Source of the DNA: Thiorhodococcus minor
GTDB taxonomy: Bacteria > Pseudomonadota > Gammaproteobacteria > Chromatiales > Chromatiaceae
Assembly: GCF_010820565.1 (NCBI RefSeq)
Contig: NZ_JAAIJQ010000037.1
Span: 1-57,417 of the forward strand
Direction of reading: 5' to 3'
Length of the DNA: 57,417 bases
This document shows, piece by piece, positions 52,333 to 57,417 of this stretch. Under the pieces are notes generated by a model. That model was not told the origin of the DNA and did not search any database. It saw only the letters and a program-made list of their open reading frames with translations. The translations under genes and the position numbers were made by a program. Positions within the stretch are counted from its first letter, which is position 1. Each line of letters starts with the position of its first letter.

Positions 52333-52779
52333 ATGAACCAAACGCTTCAGAAATTGCGGGAGCTTGCGCAGGAGAGCGTCCTCAGCGCCGAGGACTCCAT
52401 CGTCCAGAAACGTGAGATCTTCGCCTCCTGCGCGGAGCTTGCCGCGCCGCTGATCCAGGCCTTTAGGGACGTCGAGAACGAATTCGTGCGCATCACCGTG
52501 ATGCGTCAGATCTGGCCCTATGACTTCGATCGCCGGGACGACCGGGTGGCCGGCCTCCTGGTGAACATGATCGGTCCCAAGGAGGCCCCCATCGGTCTGA
52601 AGATCGCGGTTCCACATGGCTTCCTCCAGTTCGAGGTCATCATGAAACCGGGCTCCCCGCCCGTGTACTCCTGTGTTCGGGATACCCACGGGCAGCGGCC
52701 GCTGGCGATGGACTTCCCGAGCTCGGAGGCCTGGCTCGAGTTCTTCTACAAGTCGATCGCCGATCTCATCGAGCTCTGA
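52333..52779 (+). CDS. Uncharacterised conserved-looking protein
   Basis: A 148-residue soluble protein with no signal or membrane segment. The N-terminal half is helical (EIFASCAELAAPLIQAFRD). The C-terminal half shows a strand-rich pattern with HGFLQFEVIMKPGSPPVYSC and ends in a helix. Codon use matches the neighbourhood. I do not recognise the family. It is followed after 18 bases by a membrane protein gene, probably in the same transcript. Confidence 0.65.
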   Translation: MNQTLQKLRELAQESVLSAEDSIVQKREIFASCAELAAPLIQAFRDVENEFVRITVMRQIWPYDFDRRDDRVAGLLVNMIGPKEAPIGLKIAVPHGFLQFEVIMKPGSPPVYSCVRDTHGQRPLAMDFPSSEAWLEFFYKSIADLIEL

Positions 52780-52797
52780 TCTTGCCGCAAGGCAGCG

Positions 52798-53508
52798 ATG
52801 CCTGATTTCTCCGTCGCGCTCGCAGTCTACGACTTCGCCCCCGTTGCCCTGATCGGTCTGGCCTTTGGGCTGCTCGTCGCTGTCGCGCGCGCGGTCGATC
52901 GCGCCTGCTACCCCATGATGCTGCTGGGTGGCGTCTTGGTCGTCTCGGGCGGCTTCGCGAAGGCACTATGGAAGCTGATCGTCGCGCTGACTGGCCAGGA
53001 CCTCGGCTGGCTTGCCATGATGCTCTTTCCGCTCATGGCGCCGGGGTTCGTGCTAAGCGCCGTCGCTGCTTGGGGGCTCTTGGACCGGGTGCTTGGCCGG
53101 CCCGCGCGACTCGGTTGGTCGGCGGCGCTCCTTGCGCTGGCCCTGATGGCCGTCGCAGTGGGCGTGCGCGAGTGGCTGCTATCCATTCCGCGCGGCTGGT
53201 TCTTGCCGCTCTTGGCGTTCGTCAGTCTGGGTAACCTGATCCTGAGCCTGCAGCTGATCCGCATCTCCCTGCGCCTGCGTCGCAGGTCCGCCGCCTTGCT
53301 CTTCGGGCTCAATCTCCTCGTCGTCTTCGCGCTTCCACCGATCGCGATCGCTGGACCCGCAACCATCTGGATGCACTGGCTCGAGCAGACGCTGACGACC
53401 TTCGGGGCCGGCTGCTTTGCTGCCGCGGCTTATCTGCTATGGCGCTCGACGCAATGCCGGCGTGAGGGTCAAGCGGATCTTGAGTGCGATGAGGACGCTC
53501 GTTCTTAG
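52798..53508 (+). CDS. Uncharacterised six-helix membrane protein
   Basis: 236 residues with about six hydrophobic segments (such as VALIGLAFGLLVAVA, LLALALMAVAVGV, LLVVFALPPIAIAG). No catalytic motif was recognised. The C-terminal tail is charged and ends in acidic residues. A short spacer from the upstream unknown gene suggests a pair. The function is unknown. Confidence 0.65.
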   Translation: MPDFSVALAVYDFAPVALIGLAFGLLVAVARAVDRACYPMMLLGGVLVVSGGFAKALWKLIVALTGQDLGWLAMMLFPLMAPGFVLSAVAAWGLLDRVLGRPARLGWSAALLALALMAVAVGVREWLLSIPRGWFLPLLAFVSLGNLILSLQLIRISLRLRRRSAALLFGLNLLVVFALPPIAIAGPATIWMHWLEQTLTTFGAGCFAAAAYLLWRSTQCRREGQADLECDEDARS

Positions 53509-53578
53509 TCCGAGCTGATCGTGCGGGCGGGAGGCGATCGACCGGAGCTGCGCTCCGGTCGATCTCTCGAGAGGGGGT

Positions 53579-53665
53579 TGGTACCGAGGGCCGGACTCGA
53601 ACCGGCACGAGGTTGCCCTCGTCAGATTTTGAGTCTGATGCGTCTACCAATTTCGCCACCTCGGC
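53579..53665 (-). tRNA. tRNA-Leu (anticodon CAA)
   Basis: 87 bases with CCA encoded. The acceptor stem pairs GCCGAGG with CCTCGGT at the ends. The anticodon arm CAGA-CTCAAAA-TCTG gives CAA, reading UUG codons. There is a long variable arm (GAGGGCAACCTC), typical of leucine tRNA, and a T arm GCCGGTTCGAGTCCGGC. Confidence 0.96.
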
Positions 53666-53749
53666 AACGCGGCCCTGGAGTATAGCGAAATCCTGGCAAT
53701 GATTGGTAGAGGTTGCGGCCCTTTTTCGTCTGATTCGCCCGTTTCGGCC

Positions 53750-54193
53750 CTAGCGGTCCTCGAAGCCGGCGAGGCGATAGAGCCGCTTTGCCTCTTCGGG
53801 GTCTTTTTCGACGCCCTGGCCCTCTTCGTACATCATGGCCAGCGTGGTCAGCGATCCGACTAGACCCTGGTCGGCGGCCTTCTTGAACCAGGCGACCGCC
53901 TTTGCGGGATTCTGGTCGACGCATTCGCCCTGCATGTACATAAAGGCGAGACCGTGCTGCGCCAGTCCAAGGCCGGCCTCGGCGGCGTTCTTCATGTACT
54001 TGTAGGCCAGCAGCGGGCTCGGCAGCATCCCGAGGCCGTTTTGGGCCATGATGGCCATCCGGTATTGGGCCTCGATGCTGCCTTGCTCTGCGAGCGGGGA
54101 TAGCAGGCCGGTTGCTCGCGAGAACTGCTTCGACTCGAAGGCGGCGATGCCGCTCGCGAGATCCATGTCGAGACCGGGCTGGTCTTCGCTCAT
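53750..54193 (-). CDS. Sel1-repeat protein
   Basis: A 147-residue protein made of about three Sel1-like tetratricopeptide units: EAQYRMAIMAQNGLG, AQHGLAFMYMQGE, and SLTTLAMMYEEGQGVEKDPEEAKRLYR split by linkers. Such repeats make protein contacts. There is no signal peptide. ATG 54191-54193 has GAGGAG upstream. It precedes the tRNA-Leu gene on the same strand. Confidence 0.85.
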   Translation of the reverse strand: MSEDQPGLDMDLASGIAAFESKQFSRATGLLSPLAEQGSIEAQYRMAIMAQNGLGMLPSPLLAYKYMKNAAEAGLGLAQHGLAFMYMQGECVDQNPAKAVAWFKKAADQGLVGSLTTLAMMYEEGQGVEKDPEEAKRLYRLAGFEDR

Positions 54194-54395
54194 TGTGACT
54201 GCTCCTCTTCGTGATGATCGCGCGACTTGACGTCTTGGCGATAAGGCTAGGGCCAAGCTGCGGGTTGGGCGGGGCGATTCAAGCTGAAGAGAGCTTCCAG
54301 CCGCCAGCGAACAGCCATCAGCGTCCTGGAATCAGGCGGTTGGGTGCCCCGGTTAACAATGGCGTAGGTTGCCTCGCGACGGGCGTTGGCTCTGC

Positions 54396-55214
54396 TCAGC
54401 CGTCCGCACCGGTCGGGGGGAGGTCGACGAACGCCAGCCAAGCATCGAGAAGGCCCTGGTTTGCCGCGGCAATGGCCAGGCGTGGCGCAAGGTTGGAGGT
54501 CGACTCTGCTTGGGTGCCGCCCTTGCCGAAGAGTCGGGTCGCGGCCCCGGCCTCGTCGGCGACGAGCCTGCCTGCGGCATAGTCCCACAGCTTCTGTCCG
54601 CCATGCAGATAGAGCTGGAAGCGCCCCGATGCCAGCCAGCACCAGTCCAGCGCGACTGAGCCGATGTTGCGCTGCGACCCAAAGCCGCCGGGGCGAAAGA
54701 GTCCGGCAATGCGGCTCGTCGGGATGCGCTTGAGGTCGACGACGGCGATGCACTCGGTCAGGCGCGTCTGCTGTGCGCTGACGCGCAAAGGGCGATCGTT
54801 CAGGGTGGCGCCTTGGCCCTTGGCCGCGCAAAAGCATTCGTCTCGCGTGGGGTCGAGCACGATGCCGAGCACAGGTGCTCCATTCTCGATGAGCGCCAGC
54901 GAGATGGCGAAGAAGGGAAAGCCGTTGGCGTAATTGCTGGTGCCATCGAGCGGGTCGAGGGCCCAGAAGCTCCCCGGGGTGTTTGCGATCACCCGTTCTT
55001 GCTCCTCGGCGCTCATCTCCTCGCCGAGCAGGGGGATCTCTGGAAAGTCGCGCGCCAGTGCGTCGGCGATCCGCCGCTGGGAGGCGATATCCGTCTCCGT
55101 CACCAGGCTGCCGTCGCCCTTATGTCTGGCTTGGACCTGTTGCCAGCGCGGGAGGATCTCTTCCGCGGCGGTTTCTCGTAACAAGGCTGCAAGATGGCTC
55201 AGATCGATGCTCAT
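54396..55214 (-). CDS. Inositol monophosphatase family phosphatase
   Basis: 272 residues. The lithium-sensitive phosphatase core is present: LGEEMSAEE (65-66 metal ligands), DPLDGTSNY at 87-95 and WDYAAGRLVADEAGA near the end. Candidate substrates include inositol phosphate, histidinol phosphate, and 3'-phosphoadenosine phosphate; sequence alone does not decide. It is divergent from manC. Confidence 0.88.
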   Translation of the reverse strand: MSIDLSHLAALLRETAAEEILPRWQQVQARHKGDGSLVTETDIASQRRIADALARDFPEIPLLGEEMSAEEQERVIANTPGSFWALDPLDGTSNYANGFPFFAISLALIENGAPVLGIVLDPTRDECFCAAKGQGATLNDRPLRVSAQQTRLTECIAVVDLKRIPTSRIAGLFRPGGFGSQRNIGSVALDWCWLASGRFQLYLHGGQKLWDYAAGRLVADEAGAATRLFGKGGTQAESTSNLAPRLAIAAANQGLLDAWLAFVDLPPTGADG

Positions 55215-55317
55215 GTCAGGCTCACTTCGCTGGCGGTTGACCCTAGCGGTTTGACCCTAGGGGGGCGCGTTGCTCTAATCTGGGGCTCGAAACGCAACTC
55301 TGGAACAGGAATCCGCC

Positions 55318-56820
55318 ATGTCCCTGCAGCCCGTCATTCTTTCCGGTGGGTCTGGAACACGCCTCTGGCCGCTGTCGCGGCAAGCTTACCCCAAGCAATT
55401 TCTGCCGCTCACTGGGGATTACACCATGCTGCAAGAGACGGTGCGCCGCCTCGACGGCTTGGCGGAGGAGCATCCGCGCGAGGCGATCGCCCTGCTCGAT
55501 CCCTTGGTGGTCTGTAACGAGTCGCACCGCTTCCTGGTTGCGGAGCAGTTTCGGGGCCTCGGGCGCGGGGCGGCGCGCATCGTGCTGGAGCCATGCGGTC
55601 GCAATACGGCGCCGGCGCTGACTCTGGCCGCGCAGGTTGCGACGGAGTCGGGAGAGGACCCCGTTCTGCTGGTGATGCCCGCAGACCATACCATCCGCGA
55701 CGAAGCCGCGTTTCGCACCGCGGTCGCGGATGCCTGCGTGCTCGCCCGCGAGGGCGCGGTCGTGACCTTTGGCATCGTTCCGAGCAAGCCGGAGACGGGG
55801 TATGGCTACATCCGGCAAGGGGCGGCTTATCCCGCTGCGGAGCTTTCCAATGCGGCGTTCGTCCTGGACGAGTTCGTCGAAAAGCCGGATGCGTCCACGG
55901 CGGAGGTCTATGTGGCGAACGGAGGCTATGCCTGGAACAGCGGCATCTTCGTGCTCAAGGCGTCCGTGTGGCTGGATTTGATCGAGCGTTTCCGTCCGGA
56001 TATCGCTGGCGCGATCCGCAATGCCTTCGCGAGCGCGACCCTGGATGGCGACTTCCTGCGCCTGGACACAGGTCTTTTTGAGGCTTGCCCGAGTGATTCC
56101 ATCGACTACTCGGTGATGGAGCGTCTGTCCGGCACTCGACAGGCGGGGGGCGTGGAAGAGCTGCCCGTGGCCGTGGTCGTCCCGCTGGATGTCGGCTGGT
56201 CGGACGTTGGGGCCTGGTCGGCACTGTGGGAGGTGCGCGAGCAGGATGCGGCCGGCAATGTGCTGGATGGTGACGCCTTCGTGCATGATGCCGCGGACAA
56301 CCTCATCGTCGCGCAGTCGCGCATGGTGGCTGCCGTGGGTGTCAGCAACCTCATCGTCGTCGAAACGCCCGATGCCGTTCTGGTGACGACCAAGGATGCG
56401 GCCCAAGAGGTGAAGGCCGTCACCCAGTTCCTGCACAGTGAGCAGCGGGATGAGTGCATGCACCACCAGCGCGTGCATCGGCCGTGGGGCTCCTATGAGT
56501 CGATCGGCCGGGGCGAGCGCTATCAGGTGAAGCGGCTGGTGGTCCATCCTGGCGAATCGCTCTCCTCGCAGATGCATCATCATCGCGCGGAGCATTGGAT
56601 CGTCGTGTCCGGCACGGCGCGTGTTTCCTGTGGCGAGAGCAGTTTCCTGCTGACGGAGAACCAGTCGACCCATATTCCAGTCGGCGCGACGCACCGACTG
56701 GAGAATCCCGGCAGCATCCCGCTCGAGGTCATCGAGGTGCAATCCGGCAGCTACCTCGGGGAGGATGACATCGTCCGGTTCGAGGATCGCTACAACCGCG
56801 AGCCGACGGAGAAGTGCTGA
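55318..56820 (+). CDS. manC: Mannose-1-phosphate guanylyltransferase / mannose-6-phosphate isomerase
   Basis: A 500-residue bifunctional enzyme of the ManC/AlgA type. The N-terminal nucleotidyltransferase has LSGGSGTRLWPLSR and YPKQF. The C-terminal cupin isomerase has RPWGSYESIGRG, SLSSQMHHHRAEHWIVV and a second histidine loop. It makes GDP-mannose for exopolysaccharide or O-antigen. It is the only polysaccharide gene seen; a cluster may start beyond the right edge. Confidence 0.93.
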   Translation: MSLQPVILSGGSGTRLWPLSRQAYPKQFLPLTGDYTMLQETVRRLDGLAEEHPREAIALLDPLVVCNESHRFLVAEQFRGLGRGAARIVLEPCGRNTAPALTLAAQVATESGEDPVLLVMPADHTIRDEAAFRTAVADACVLAREGAVVTFGIVPSKPETGYGYIRQGAAYPAAELSNAAFVLDEFVEKPDASTAEVYVANGGYAWNSGIFVLKASVWLDLIERFRPDIAGAIRNAFASATLDGDFLRLDTGLFEACPSDSIDYSVMERLSGTRQAGGVEELPVAVVVPLDVGWSDVGAWSALWEVREQDAAGNVLDGDAFVHDAADNLIVAQSRMVAAVGVSNLIVVETPDAVLVTTKDAAQEVKAVTQFLHSEQRDECMHHQRVHRPWGSYESIGRGERYQVKRLVVHPGESLSSQMHHHRAEHWIVVSGTARVSCGESSFLLTENQSTHIPVGATHRLENPGSIPLEVIEVQSGSYLGEDDIVRFEDRYNREPTEKC

Positions 56821-57417
56821 CGCCTGCTCGATCTGCTGCCGCTATGGGGGCTGTTGTTGGACGGAGCCGCTATCGCGGAGAAAGATAGAGCCACCCGCTG
56901 GCAGCCTATATCACGTGCTCCCACCGAAATCGGCGTGATTGTCTAGGATGGGAGCATTTTGCGGTAAGGATGAAACTGGTGTCTGTGGTGTAGGACAGCG
57001 GCCCGCTCGACGAAAGGACGTTGAGCACGTTAACCTTGATCGCGACGCGGCGGCTGCCGGGAAATGCTCGCGCCAAATAGGCGACAACGATTCGCGGTCA
57101 TGGCGGCGGCCGACACGGTTGAAGCACCCGCAACTCATCGCTCATCAAGAGCGTAATGCTTTGAATTTTATCAGGAAAAAATGAAAGGCTGGCAGAGATA
57201 TTGGCGTAACGCCTTATTTTTAAAGAATAAATCTGCTTTCGGCAGAAAAAAGATATTTTCTCTAGCATTGCTTTCGCTTTTTGTCAATGTTCCGGTTTCC
57301 AGTATTTCTCTTTCAAGATCAACCCTTTAAAGGGATTTGCAGTAACTTCTCAATAAGTCGTGGCAGCCTTGGCTGAGGAGATCCGTTAGAGTATTGCCTC
57401 GGCCCCGAATCCTGACC
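56821..57417. other. Gene-poor right end, AT-rich from about 57,130
   Basis: No convincing gene. From about 57,130 the base composition falls to well below the window average, with A/T runs and small inverted repeats (GGCGTAACGCC at 57203-57213, CTGC/GCAG near 57232-57245). It may hold promoters for the next gene or an acquired segment. Confidence 0.5.

Noticed and set aside
56939-57184. 81-codon plus-strand frame near the right end
   Set aside because: Mixed composition, no ribosome site and no recognisable motif.

Overview
The window is a GC-rich chromosomal segment that looks like a gammaproteobacterium, most likely a purple sulfur bacterium of the Chromatiaceae. This rests on overall gene content (bamD-rluD-pgeF, gcvR, prc, gshA, sthA, pilSR), on a P-II/DUF1538 operon, and on an abundant-looking secreted coiled-coil protein at 46.4-47.0 kb that resembles a sulfur globule envelope protein. 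The genus is inferred; no ribosomal RNA is present. LAYOUT. Bases 1 to about 6,000 are a worn accessory zone: an IS630-like transposase running off the left edge, a fragment of a type I restriction R-subunit-like gene, three toxin-antitoxin modules (broken brnT with intact brnA, tacAT, hicAB), a TolC-family remnant, an AraC-type regulator with an in-frame amber codon, a methyltransferase, a MerR regulator next to a free copy of its own C-terminal domain, and a DUF4405-type remnant. From 6 to 12.4 kb are a MocR-type regulator with no recognisable start codon, a divergent class IV aminotransferase whose PLP lysine is replaced by glutamate, a class D beta-lactamase, an acetyltransferase, a chemoreceptor and a DUF3299 remnant. 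From 12.6 to 19.2 kb lie a Ca2+/Na+ antiporter, a membrane-bound glycerophosphodiester phosphodiesterase, a glutamate/Na+ symporter, and a tightly coupled three-gene pterin-type operon (6-pyruvoyl-tetrahydropterin synthase family plus two short-chain dehydrogenases). From 19.4 to 33.7 kb the minus strand carries an SCP2-like protein, an operon of a DUF1538 membrane protein, two P-II-like proteins and exopolyphosphatase, then mscK-argA and pilR/pilS, the last two separated by intergenic repeats. From 34 to 46 kb is mostly plus-strand housekeeping: sucCD, nadE-glnB, bamD (divergent), rluD-pgeF-gcvR-def, prc-gshA. From 46.4 to 56.8 kb are the sulfur-globule-like protein, sthA, a host-attachment-family protein, DUF1841, nth, a lytic transglycosylase, two uncharacterised genes, tRNA-Leu(CAA), a Sel1-repeat protein, an inositol monophosphatase family protein and manC. 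The last 230 bases turn clearly AT-rich. HOW IT FITS TOGETHER. Energy and nitrogen control genes cluster (sucCD, nadE-glnB, P-II/DUF1538/ppx). Envelope and protein quality genes form another block (bamD, pgeF, prc, lytic transglycosylase). A family of roughly 70-base intergenic repeats, each able to form two hairpins, recurs at 9.6, 19.3 and 31.7 kb. The best candidates for under-described biology are the DUF1538/dual P-II operon, the pterin/SDR operon, the MerR plus free-domain pair, and the lysine-less aminotransferase facing a start-less MocR gene.
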